This document shows positions 1 through 5,094 of a DNA stretch of 5,398 nt, one piece after another. Position 1 is the first letter of the stretch. Every line of letters begins with the position of its first letter. The notes beneath the pieces were generated by a model, which was not told the origin of the DNA, searched no databases, and was given only the letters and a program-made list of their open reading frames with translations. The stretch comes from JBJKRF01 sp046704785 (GTDB lineage: Bacteria; Chloroflexota; Anaerolineae; Anaerolineales; Villigracilaceae), in assembly GCA_046704785.1 (NCBI GenBank), contig JBJKRF010000116.1:1-5398 (forward strand). Direction: 5' to 3'. Made by a program: the position numbers and the translations under genes.

Positions 1-127
1 TAAACTGTCATCGCAGGTAGCCTCTTGTCTGATAAGTTTTGTACAACAACTTAATCTTATCCGTTCAGTGGCTACCTGTCTCTAATTTGTAAAGGTGCTT
101 TTTCTCACATCTGAACCGTGCCAAAAA
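1..127. repeat. Left terminal inverted repeat, 127 bp, AT-rich
   Basis: The first 127 bases are the exact reverse complement of 5272-5398. The match breaks at base 128, where the left side runs on as ACGCTCGC and the right side (read inward) as TGGAAAG. The repeat is AT-rich compared with the GC-rich genes to its right, and its inner end reaches into the frame of the CpaB-like gene. It contains a dyad at 14-78. No transposase lies nearby, so it cannot be assigned to an IS family. It may be a transposon or linear-element terminus, or the visible part of a longer inverted repeat cut by the assembly. Confidence 0.95.
14..78. repeat. Interrupted dyad inside the left inverted repeat
   Basis: CAGGTAGCC (14-22) pairs with GGCTACCTG (70-78), and GATAAG (31-36) pairs with CTTATC (56-61). 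Both pairs share one centre at base 46. Further scattered matches lie between the arms, and an 8-bp palindrome TTGTACAA (39-46) sits close to the centre. Two nested arms with a common axis suggest a selected structure such as a recombinase or replication-protein site, or a foldable terminus. No protein in the window is known to bind it. The mirrored copy is at 5321-5385. Confidence 0.7.
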
Positions 128-1052
128 ACGCTCGCTCATCCTGGTCATCGGCTTTGCCGTGCTGATCGGCTTCCTGATGATCGCCCTGCTCAACGGCACC
201 ATCCGGCCCGCCAATGTGGTCGTCGCCAAGGTCGGCCTCGCGCCGGGCACGCTGCTCAGCGCGGACCTGCTCGAAGTGCGCTCGATCCCCGCTGGCGGTG
301 TGCCATCGGACGCCTTCCAGGACGTCAAAGATGTCGAAGGCCAGATGCTCACCGTGGGCCGCGCGCCCGGCGACCTGATCACCCAGTCGGTGGTCGGGGA
401 GTCGTCTGCGTCCGGCATCCCATCTCAATTGGAAGAAGGCCATGTGGCCCTGGCTGTGCGTGTGGACATAGCCTCCGGCGTGGCCAGGCTGGTGCGCGAA
501 GGCCAGAAGACCGTCACCCTGATCGGCATGCTCGCGCCGGACGTCGTCCAGAGCGCCTTGAGCACCACCATCTCCGCCGGGCCGCAGGTGTATGATGACA
601 CAGGCGCGACTGCCCCAGGGGCTCCCACACCGAAACCGACACCGACGCCCACCCCCGCCCCAATGCAGTCGCCGATCGTGCGCATCGCCATCACCGGCAT
701 CAAAGTCCTGCTCGTGCCGCAGTCCTTCCGCTACCAGGAACTGCCGCCCGGCAGCGGCAACGACCAACTGTTCGCCTCGGCCTCCACCTCGCAGTCTGCG
801 CAGTCCGGCAGCGTGGTCGTGCTGGACGTGCCGCTGCAGCCCGTCGAGATCAAGCCGGGATTGAAGGTCAACCCCGCCACGCTGCTCGCGGCGCTCAACG
901 AATACGGCAAGCTGCACCTAGCCATCGAACCGGCGGATGGCGTCCAGGCCGGTGGCATCCTGACGCTCAACCTGGGCGAGATGTACCAGGCGCTGAACAA
1001 AGGCACGACTTTCAGCGACCCGGCCCAGCCCACGCAGCGGGTGCGGCCATGA
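111..1052 (+). CDS. cpaB: CpaB/RcpC-like Flp (Tad) pilus assembly protein, SAF domain
   Basis: Related to CpaB/RcpC, an inner-membrane-anchored periplasmic protein of the Tad/Flp pilus machine. The frame is open from 93. The first usual start codon is GTG at 159, but that would cut a membrane segment in half. The upstream codons encode a basic stretch (NRAKKRS) followed by the hydrophobic LILVIGFAVLIGFLMIALL, as in CpaB N-termini. I therefore take CTG at 111 as the effective first codon (313 aa); it may replace a lost ATG. After the anchor comes a SAF domain (about residues 35-95, with VGLAPGTLL and GRAPGDLI), then an RcpC-type region with GHVALAVRVD. A Pro/Thr linker follows (about 165-185, PTPKPTPTPTPAP), then a second RcpC part to the end. 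The stop overlaps the next start as ATGA, which suggests translational coupling. Start and expression are uncertain because the first codons lie in the terminal repeat. Confidence 0.8.
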   Translation: MNRAKKRSLILVIGFAVLIGFLMIALLNGTIRPANVVVAKVGLAPGTLLSADLLEVRSIPAGGVPSDAFQDVKDVEGQMLTVGRAPGDLITQSVVGESSASGIPSQLEEGHVALAVRVDIASGVARLVREGQKTVTLIGMLAPDVVQSALSTTISAGPQVYDDTGATAPGAPTPKPTPTPTPAPMQSPIVRIAITGIKVLLVPQSFRYQELPPGSGNDQLFASASTSQSAQSGSVVVLDVPLQPVEIKPGLKVNPATLLAALNEYGKLHLAIEPADGVQAGGILTLNLGEMYQALNKGTTFSDPAQPTQRVRP

Positions 1053-1441
1053 GCGAACGCTTCACCGTGCTGCTGGCCGGCCTGTTCGCGCTGCGCCATA
1101 CGCTGAACCTGCTCTCACGGCTGGACCGCCTGCCGCGCGAGTCGGTCTACCTGGTGCTCAACCAGGCATCCGAAGCCAGCAGCCTGACCCCGCGCGCGAT
1201 CCAGTCGGAACTCTCGCAGGCGCTGGGCTGGGCGCCGCCCATCGTCGCGGTGATCGAGCACGACCCGACGGTGCTGCAGGCGCAGGAGCAGCGCGTCCCG
1301 CCCGTGCTGCGCAGTGAGAAACTGGCGTGCGGCATCCGCCAGGTGATCGGCGCGCTCTTCCCCGGCATGGAGCGAACCCTGGCCGAGAGCCAGCCCGAGT
1401 CGCGCAGTGTCTTCCGTTTGCCGAAGCTGAGACTGGGATAG
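1049..1441 (+). pseudogene. CpaE/TadZ-like ATPase remnant lacking the P-loop half
   Basis: This 130-aa frame begins with MSERFTVLLAG, which resembles the start of the receiver-like N-terminus of CpaE. From about residue 12 it jumps to sequence typical of the C-terminal part of a MinD/ParA-like CpaE: LFALRHTLNLLSRLDRL, then YLVLNQASEASSLTP, then IEHDPTVLQAQEQRVPPVL. The Walker A region and most of the NTPase core are absent, while CpaE proteins are usually near 400 aa. The join (about 1079-1085) keeps the frame, so a stable short protein could still be made. In intact systems CpaE/TadZ localises the pilus machine at the pole. Its place between CpaB and CpaF matches normal tad order. It overlaps the upstream gene by four bases. 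It is called a remnant because of the missing core; identity as the CpaE C-terminus is moderately sure. Confidence 0.62.
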
Positions 1442-1455
1442 GAAGAGAAAAAACT

Positions 1456-1539
1456 TCCACGAAGGTCACGAAGGGGCACGAAGAAAAAACATTTAAAGCT
1501 TTAAAGGTTTCCTTCGTGATCTTCGTGTTGCTTCGTGGA
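1456..1539. repeat. Palindromic repeat of CACGAAG heptamers
   Basis: Three CACGAAG units (1458, 1467, 1477; steps of 9 and 10) are mirrored by three CTTCGTG units (1512, 1521, 1531; the same steps). The outer arms TCCACGAAG and CTTCGTGGA pair perfectly. The centre is an AT-rich 14-bp palindrome, TTTAAAGCTTTAAA (1492-1505). Similar CACGAAG-type repeats are known as dispersed intergenic elements in many environmental bacterial genomes (recalled, not searched). The right arm ends at the ribosome binding site of the next gene, so the fold could affect its translation. Confidence 0.85.
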
Positions 1540-1552
1540 GAAAGGTTTTTTT

Positions 1553-3211
1553 ATGGTCTTGAACATGTTGAACACCCAACCAGCGGACAGCGTCCTGTCC
1601 GGTGACGAACGTGACCAGCTTATTAACGAAGTGATTGACCAGATCAACGCCGAGTTCACACCTGCTGTCCTGAGCCGCCCGACGCCCGAAGAGAAGGCCA
1701 GGGTCGAGGAGCGGGTCGTGATCCTGGTCGCCGCCGCATACCGGCGCAGGAGCCTGCGTCCCGGCCCGCAGGCCGAGGGCGAACTGGCCGCCGAGATCAG
1801 CCGCAGGCTCTTGGGCTTGGGCTTCCTCGATTTACTCCTGCCCCCGGCGCGCACCGACATCTCCGAGATCGTGCTGTACTCGCGCGGCCTGCTGCAGATC
1901 ATGCGCAAGGGCGAGGTGCGTTTCGAGACCGTCGCAATGCGTCCCGAAGCTGGCGAAGTCTGGCGCGTGCTGGACCGGCTGCTCGGCCCGCAGAACAAGC
2001 GCCTGGACGAAGCCAACCCGTCGGTCAACGCGCGGCTGCCCGCCAGCGAAGACAACCCCGGCGGCGGGCGCATCAAAGCCCTGCACCCGGTCATCGTCCC
2101 GCCCGGACTGATGCCCGCCGTGAACATCCGGCTGTACGAGCAGAAACCGGTGCTGCCCGAATGGCTGATCGAGCGCCGGGCGCTCTCCGCCGAGATGATG
2201 GACGAACTGCGCGACTGTATGCAACTTGGTCGCCGCAGCCTGATCTGCGGCCTGAAGATCGAAGACCCGGAAGAAATCTGGATCGACCGCGAAACGGTGC
2301 AGACGGTGGAGGCCCGCCCGCAAGCACGCGGCACCGAAGTCACACCCTACATGCTCTCGGACGGCGTGGACGACGCCATGCGCATGTCGCCGGACTATCT
2401 GGTGATCGGCGAAGTCCGCGACGGGTGCGCCGCCATGTCCTTGTTCCGCGCGCTGATGACGGGTCACTCCGGCTGCTGCACGCTGCACGCCGAAAGCCCG
2501 CGTGAGACGGCGGATAGATTAGCCGGGCTGATGGGCACGGACATGGGCGTCAACCGCGCTGCCCTGGCAACGGGCGAATTCAAGTTCTCCGCTGCCGGGG
2601 ATGGCTGGCAGGTGACCAATGGCAATGGGAAACGCTACAGCGTGACCCTGACGACCTGCACCTGCCAGGACTTCATAGACCGCGGCCCGACGCTGGGACT
2701 GCGCTGCAAACACATCGAGGCGGCCCGCATCCTTTTTCCTGTTTCACCCAGCGAGCAGCCTGCAAAACCACAAGCACCGGAAAACAACATTCCGGCACAA
2801 GGAGACCACACCATGTATCTTGGGAACCTTCCCATCATCGGCCACCTGGGCCGAGACCCTGAGATGCGCTACACACCGTCGGGCAAGGCGGTCACCAACT
2901 TTTCGGTGGCCGTCAACCGGCAGTACACCGGTAGCAGCGGCGAAACTGTCAAGGAGACATACTGGTTCAAATGCACCGCCTGGGATCGACAGGCCGAGAT
3001 TTGCAACCAGTACCTTCGCAAAGGCTCGAAAGTCTTCATCGAAGGACGCCTGATGGCCGACCCGTCCAGCGGCGGTCCGCGTATCTGGACCAAACAGGAC
3101 GGCACACCCCAGGCCGGCTTCGAGCTGACCGTCATCACCATCAAGTTCCTCGACAGTCGCCCCGAAAGCGGCGAACCCGTCCCACCCGAAGACGACAATA
3201 TTCCATTTTGA
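1553..3211 (+). CDS. In-frame fusion: CpaF/TadA-like ATPase (no P-loop) + SWIM zinc finger + SSB
   Basis: A single 552-aa frame with three parts. Residues 1 to about 338 match CpaF/TadA secretion ATPases: an N-terminal domain with DISEIVLYSRG, LDEANPSVNARLP and IVPPGLMPAVNIRLYE, then the core motifs KIEDPEEIWID, MSPDYLVIGEVRD (Walker B region) and GHSGCCTLHAESPRE (His box). The Walker A motif expected between RRSLICG (about 227-233) and LKIEDPEE is missing; roughly 25 residues are gone in frame near 2248-2256. The usual C-terminal hundred or so residues are also missing after MGVNRAAL. Residues 340-395 form a SWIM zinc finger with CTC at 369-371 and CKH at 385-387. Residues 421-552 are a full SSB. 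The ATG at 1553 is preferred over GTG 1535, since GGAGAAAGG lies just upstream and 1535 falls in the palindromic repeat. Without a P-loop the ATPase part is unlikely to hydrolyse ATP. The fusion may be translated, or may only be decayed sequence in frame with ssb. Confidence 0.72.
   Translation: MVLNMLNTQPADSVLSGDERDQLINEVIDQINAEFTPAVLSRPTPEEKARVEERVVILVAAAYRRRSLRPGPQAEGELAAEISRRLLGLGFLDLLLPPARTDISEIVLYSRGLLQIMRKGEVRFETVAMRPEAGEVWRVLDRLLGPQNKRLDEANPSVNARLPASEDNPGGGRIKALHPVIVPPGLMPAVNIRLYEQKPVLPEWLIERRALSAEMMDELRDCMQLGRRSLICGLKIEDPEEIWIDRETVQTVEARPQARGTEVTPYMLSDGVDDAMRMSPDYLVIGEVRDGCAAMSLFRALMTGHSGCCTLHAESPRETADRLAGLMGTDMGVNRAALATGEFKFSAAGDGWQVTNGNGKRYSVTLTTCTCQDFIDRGPTLGLRCKHIEAARILFPVSPSEQPAKPQAPENNIPAQGDHTMYLGNLPIIGHLGRDPEMRYTPSGKAVTNFSVAVNRQYTGSSGETVKETYWFKCTAWDRQAEICNQYLRKGSKVFIEGRLMADPSSGGPRIWTKQDGTPQAGFELTVITIKFLDSRPESGEPVPPEDDNIPF
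2570..2749 (+). other. SWIM-type zinc-finger segment inside the fused frame
   Basis: The segment starting near ATGEFKFSAAGDGW and ending near HIEAARILF shows the SWIM pattern CxC...CxH (CTC, then CKH 14 residues later). SWIM fingers bind zinc and are linked to nucleic-acid or protein binding. It has no start codon or ribosome binding site of its own, and it joins directly to the CpaF-like part on its left. It is probably the body of a small SWIM protein whose first residues were lost in a deletion. The sequence after it (SEQPAKPQAPENNIPAQ) is a Pro/Gln-rich linker that runs into SSB without a stop. Confidence 0.7.
2799..2804 (+). promoter_or_regulatory. Ribosome binding site for ssb
   Basis: AAGGAG eight bases ahead of ATG 2813. 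It matters because the ssb frame is continuous with the upstream fusion: this site argues that SSB is also made as a separate 132-aa protein. Confidence 0.75.
2813..3211 (+). CDS. ssb: Single-stranded DNA-binding protein
   Basis: The last 132 codons of the fused frame form a complete bacterial SSB and are most likely translated from their own start. AAGGAG at 2799-2804 lies eight bases before ATG 2813. The OB fold covers about residues 1-112, with hallmark segments IIGHLGRDPEMRYTPSGKAV, FSVAVNRQY, TYWFKCTAWDRQAEICNQYL, GSKVFIEGRL and FELTVITIKFLD. A short acidic tail ends in EDDNIPF, the conserved tip that recruits other replication and repair proteins. Only about 15 residues separate fold and tip, so the linker is very short. 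SSB coats single-stranded DNA in replication and repair. Next to a sliding-clamp gene it suggests a replication-accessory module of a plasmid, phage or integrative element. The GGPRIWTKQDG segment resembles Chloroflexota SSBs. Confidence 0.93.
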   Translation: MYLGNLPIIGHLGRDPEMRYTPSGKAVTNFSVAVNRQYTGSSGETVKETYWFKCTAWDRQAEICNQYLRKGSKVFIEGRLMADPSSGGPRIWTKQDGTPQAGFELTVITIKFLDSRPESGEPVPPEDDNIPF

Positions 3212-3232
3212 CATCCCCCAACCCCACCCCGA

Positions 3233-3265
3233 GAAGAGGCCGCCCGCAACCCAGGCGGCCTCTTC
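3233..3265 (+). terminator. Strong hairpin between ssb and dnaN
   Basis: GAAGAGGCCGCC (3233-3244) pairs perfectly with GGCGGCCTCTTC (3254-3265) around a 9-base loop. The stem is long and GC-rich and lies 21 bases after the ssb stop. It is followed by AACATTTC, not a T-run, so it is at best an atypical intrinsic terminator. It could instead attenuate transcription into dnaN or protect the 3' end of ssb mRNA. The dnaN ribosome binding site follows nine bases later. Confidence 0.6.
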
Positions 3266-3284
3266 AACATTTCAAGGAGCACAC

Positions 3285-4424
3285 ATGGACATTCTACACA
3301 ATCCCCTGCGTGACGCGCTCGCGCCGGTCTCGAAGGCTACCGGGTCGGGCAGCACCCTGTCGATCCTGGCCTGCGTGGACCTGCAAGCAGCGCAGGGCGG
3401 CCTGACCGGGGACAACCTGGAAATGGTCATCCGCACCCGCATCAACGCTCGCAGCGACGCGCCGTTCTCGGCCGCCGTCCCCGCTACCGTGCTGACCAAC
3501 ATCATCCTGGCCAGCGACGCGGACACGGTCACGCTCGACTTCGACGAACCCGCCCTGACGGTCGAGATCGCCTCGGGCGGCGCGAAGTCGAAGATCAAGG
3601 CGCTGCCCCACGACGAGTTCCCCCTCGTACCGGACGCCGAAATCCCCCTGGGCACGCTGCCCGCGCGGGCACTCAAGAACGCGCTCAAGCGGGTGGTCAT
3701 CGCCGCGTCTTTAGACGTGGCGCGCCCGGCGCTCAACGGCGTGCAGCTCGCCAAACTGGGAGACGACATCTACCTCGCCGCGGCGGACGGCTTCCGTCTG
3801 GCCGCGTACCGGCTGGAGACGCCGCTCGCATTCCCGGAGAAACACAGCAGCCTGGTCATCCCGCGCCTGCCCGTCATGAAGCTGACCCAAATCCTGCCCG
3901 ATGGCGACGAGCCGGTCGGCCTGTTCGTCTCGGCGAACGCCTCGGCCATGCGCTTTGCCTGGCAGTCGGTGGACGTCTGGGCGCAGCTGGACGACGTGTC
4001 CTTCCCGGACTGGCAGCAGATCGTCCCGCCCGGCTTCAAGCACACGCTCAGCCTGCCGGGCCGCGACGCGGTCGCCGCCCTGAGCCGCGCCGACGTGTTC
4101 GCGCGCGAAGCCAACCACGTCGTCCGTTTCAAACCGGGCAACGAAGGTGGGCTGCTGATCGAGGGCGCATCCGACGAGACCGGCAGGAGCGAGACTGTCC
4201 TGGATGTGGCCATGCCCCTCCAGATCGCCTTCAACAGCGTCTTTGCCAAACAAGGCATCGAGGCCATCGGTACGGACGCGGTGCATCTGCATCTGAACGC
4301 CGCCAACGCCCCGGCCATGTTCACAAACGGAACTAATCAGTACGTCTACGTTCTCATGCCGATGGTGGACCCCGAATCGGTGGCCGCGCAAGCAGCTGCC
4401 GCGGAACAGTCCGCAGCGGCCTGA
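3285..4424 (+). CDS. dnaN: DNA polymerase III sliding clamp, beta subunit
   Basis: A 379-aa DnaN of normal family length. The protein forms a dimeric ring on DNA and tethers polymerase and other partners. Hallmarks seen: EFPLVP at 111-116 near the end of domain 1, RPALNGVQL at 147-155, ADGFRLAAY at 167-175, FPDWQQIVP at 240-248, and the C-terminal YVYVLMPM at 353-360, which forms part of the partner-binding pocket. The usual final Arg-Leu after MPM is replaced by an Ala-rich tail of about 19 residues (VDPESVAAQ and onward), an unusual extension. ATG 3285 is preceded by AAGGAG (3274-3279). The gene follows ssb and a hairpin and is followed 15 bases later by a DUF6876-like gene. Chromosomal dnaN usually sits with dnaA and recF; here it is beside ssb and accessory genes, so it is probably an element-borne second clamp. 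Confidence 0.95.
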   Translation: MDILHNPLRDALAPVSKATGSGSTLSILACVDLQAAQGGLTGDNLEMVIRTRINARSDAPFSAAVPATVLTNIILASDADTVTLDFDEPALTVEIASGGAKSKIKALPHDEFPLVPDAEIPLGTLPARALKNALKRVVIAASLDVARPALNGVQLAKLGDDIYLAAADGFRLAAYRLETPLAFPEKHSSLVIPRLPVMKLTQILPDGDEPVGLFVSANASAMRFAWQSVDVWAQLDDVSFPDWQQIVPPGFKHTLSLPGRDAVAALSRADVFAREANHVVRFKPGNEGGLLIEGASDETGRSETVLDVAMPLQIAFNSVFAKQGIEAIGTDAVHLHLNAANAPAMFTNGTNQYVYVLMPMVDPESVAAQAAAAEQSAAA

Positions 4425-4439
4425 CCCAAAGGAGAAGAC

Positions 4440-4682
4440 ATGAGCATCCCACGCGAAGAACGCGCCGCGCAGCTCAACGCGGCCTTACCCCACTTCACCG
4501 GCACGGAAACGTACCACCGCATCGTCTATCCCTGGCTGCGGACCCTGCCCTTCCTGCTGACGGATGGCGCGAAATACCTGGCGGACAACGCCGGCGTCAT
4601 CGGCAACAGCGCCTGGTGGCTGATCGACACCGTCGCCAGCTACCAGAAAGAAAAGAAGGTCGCGGCGCAGGTTGGAAAATAA
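4440..4682 (+). CDS. DUF6876-like small protein, probably truncated
   Basis: An 80-aa protein with AAAGGAG (4428-4434) five bases before ATG 4440, in line with the dnaN unit. The pattern HFTGTETYHR, LLTDGAKYLADNAG and WWLIDTVASYQ resembles DUF6876 (recalled, not searched), a family of unknown function common in phage, plasmid and other mobile-element regions. Such proteins usually continue for some 40 more residues after the ASYQ segment. This one ends after KEKKVAAQVGK at a TAA where the base composition changes from GC-rich to AT-rich. I infer that the C-terminal part was lost at a junction near 4660-4680. The function is unknown. Confidence 0.65.
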   Translation: MSIPREERAAQLNAALPHFTGTETYHRIVYPWLRTLPFLLTDGAKYLADNAGVIGNSAWWLIDTVASYQKEKKVAAQVGK

Positions 4683-4700
4683 GATAGATTAAGCTATACT
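4672..4700 (+). promoter_or_regulatory. Candidate sigma-70 promoter at the composition break
   Basis: TTGGAA (4672-4677) and TATACT (4695-4700) are spaced by 17 bases, close to the ideal. It overlaps the end of the DUF6876-like frame and would fire rightward into the hairpin at 4713-4740. No plus-strand gene starts soon after it. A 7-bp inverted repeat, AAGCTAT/ATAGCTT (4691-4697 and 4705-4711), overlaps the -10 box and could be an operator or coincidence. Confidence 0.35.
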
Positions 4701-4712
4701 ATAAATAGCTTT

Positions 4713-4740
4713 GGGGCAACCTTGTTTCCAAGGTTGCCCC
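4713..4740. terminator. Perfect 12-bp hairpin, probable bidirectional terminator
   Basis: GGGGCAACCTTG (4713-4724) pairs with CAAGGTTGCCCC (4729-4740) around a 4-base loop, which reads GAAA on the minus strand (a stable GNRA tetraloop). It lies between the convergent DUF6876-like gene and the 43-codon minus-strand gene. Neither side has a clear T-run, so termination is inferred from stem strength and position. Confidence 0.6.
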
Positions 4741-4752
4741 TCTGGTTCAGAA

Positions 4753-4787
4753 AAGTAGACCCTAGTCATCAAGCAGGGAGTCTACTT
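4753..4787 (-). terminator. Weak stem with T-run at the end of the 43-codon gene
   Basis: Read on the minus strand, AAGTAGAC pairs with GTCTACTT eight bases long across a 19-base loop that contains the stop codon, and the right arm runs into TTTTC. It could serve as a weak intrinsic terminator, but the large loop makes this uncertain. Confidence 0.3.
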
Positions 4788-4893
4788 GTCTCTTTGGGCC
4801 AGTAGTTTGCCATCTGGCAAAATCATGTTCAAGCACAGTCAGCCAGTTTTGCAAAACCATCCCAAAAAACAATGACGCAAGTATTTCAGCCAT
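4762..4893 (-). CDS. 43-aa protein of unknown function with a very strong ribosome binding site
   Basis: The frame could be opened further upstream at 4962, but ATG 4893 is chosen because AAAGGAGGTGA (4909-4899) sits just ahead of it, close to a full match to the anti-Shine-Dalgarno. The protein starts MAEILASLFFGMVLQNWLTV, a hydrophobic or amphipathic helix of about 20 residues that may touch the membrane. It continues with a charged part (LEHDFARWQ, then GPKRQVDSLLDD). A promoter-like pair lies at 4947-4920 and hairpins lie beyond the stop, so the unit looks complete by itself. I do not recognise a family. It is AT-rich compared with the main gene array, which suggests another origin. A toxin-like or leader peptide is possible, but nothing shows this. 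Confidence 0.55.
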   Translation of the reverse strand: MAEILASLFFGMVLQNWLTVLEHDFARWQTTGPKRQVDSLLDD

Positions 4894-4898
4894 TATTC

Positions 4899-4909
4899 TC
4901 ACCTCCTTT
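4899..4909 (-). promoter_or_regulatory. Strong Shine-Dalgarno for the 43-aa gene
   Basis: The minus strand reads AAAGGAGGTGA, five bases before ATG 4893. It decides the start over the longer upstream option. Confidence 0.75.
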
Positions 4910-4919
4910 CGTTTGAAAA

Positions 4920-4947
4920 ATTTTATGGGCTCGGAAAGTGAATGCAA
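4920..4947 (-). promoter_or_regulatory. Candidate promoter for the 43-aa gene
   Basis: On the minus strand, TTGCAT (4947-4942) and TAAAAT (4925-4920) are spaced by 16 bases. Start of transcription near 4913 would give a leader of about 20 bases that holds the Shine-Dalgarno. The -35 box is only partly consensus. Confidence 0.5.
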
Positions 4948-5094
4948 ATCTCTCATACACAAGTAAACAATGGCAAAACGGATGTAGGAATTAAACTCTC
5001 AGCCTGTTTTACAAGTAAGTGGGATAGTAATGATGGGTCTTTTGTTGGTACTGAAGCGCTGGTTAAAATTATCGATAGGATGCACGAATATTGA
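4942..5094 (+). CDS. Possible 50-aa hypothetical protein
   Basis: An open frame from ATG 4942 to TGA 5092-5094. The translation has balanced composition, for example VGIKLSACFTSKWD, then DGSFVGTEALVKIIDRMHEY, with a predicted helix at the end. GGAAAG (4933-4938) lies only three bases from the ATG, so the spacing is poor. The start overlaps the -35 box of the minus-strand 43-aa gene, and the end overlaps the broken minus-strand gene by 26 bases, tail to tail. No family is recognised. It may be a real small gene or a chance frame in AT-rich DNA. Confidence 0.3.
   Translation: MQISHTQVNNGKTDVGIKLSACFTSKWDSNDGSFVGTEALVKIIDRMHEY

Noticed and set aside
95..595. Plus-strand open frame of 166 codons overlapping the CpaB-like gene
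   Set aside because: Its translation is rich in Arg, Pro and His as expected for a shifted GC-rich frame, and the CpaB frame in the same place shows clear family motifs.
1458..1537. CRISPR array from the repeated CACGAAG units
   Set aside because: The units are 7 bases with 2-3 base gaps and are mirrored, so they form a palindromic repeat and not 20-40 base repeats with spacers.
1501..2488. Long minus-strand open frames opposite the CpaF-like gene
   Set aside because: They are shadows of high-GC codons; the plus strand carries recognisable CpaF motifs throughout, and no ribosome binding site supports the minus frames.
3711..4391. Minus-strand frame of 226 codons opposite dnaN
   Set aside because: The translation is dominated by Arg, His, Val and Gly with no motif, and dnaN on the plus strand is unmistakable.
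2813..4424. Genetic code change (TGA read as Trp) across the whole window
   Set aside because: The CpaB-like, ssb and dnaN genes all end at TGA at the expected C-termini, so TGA is a stop in the GC-rich part.
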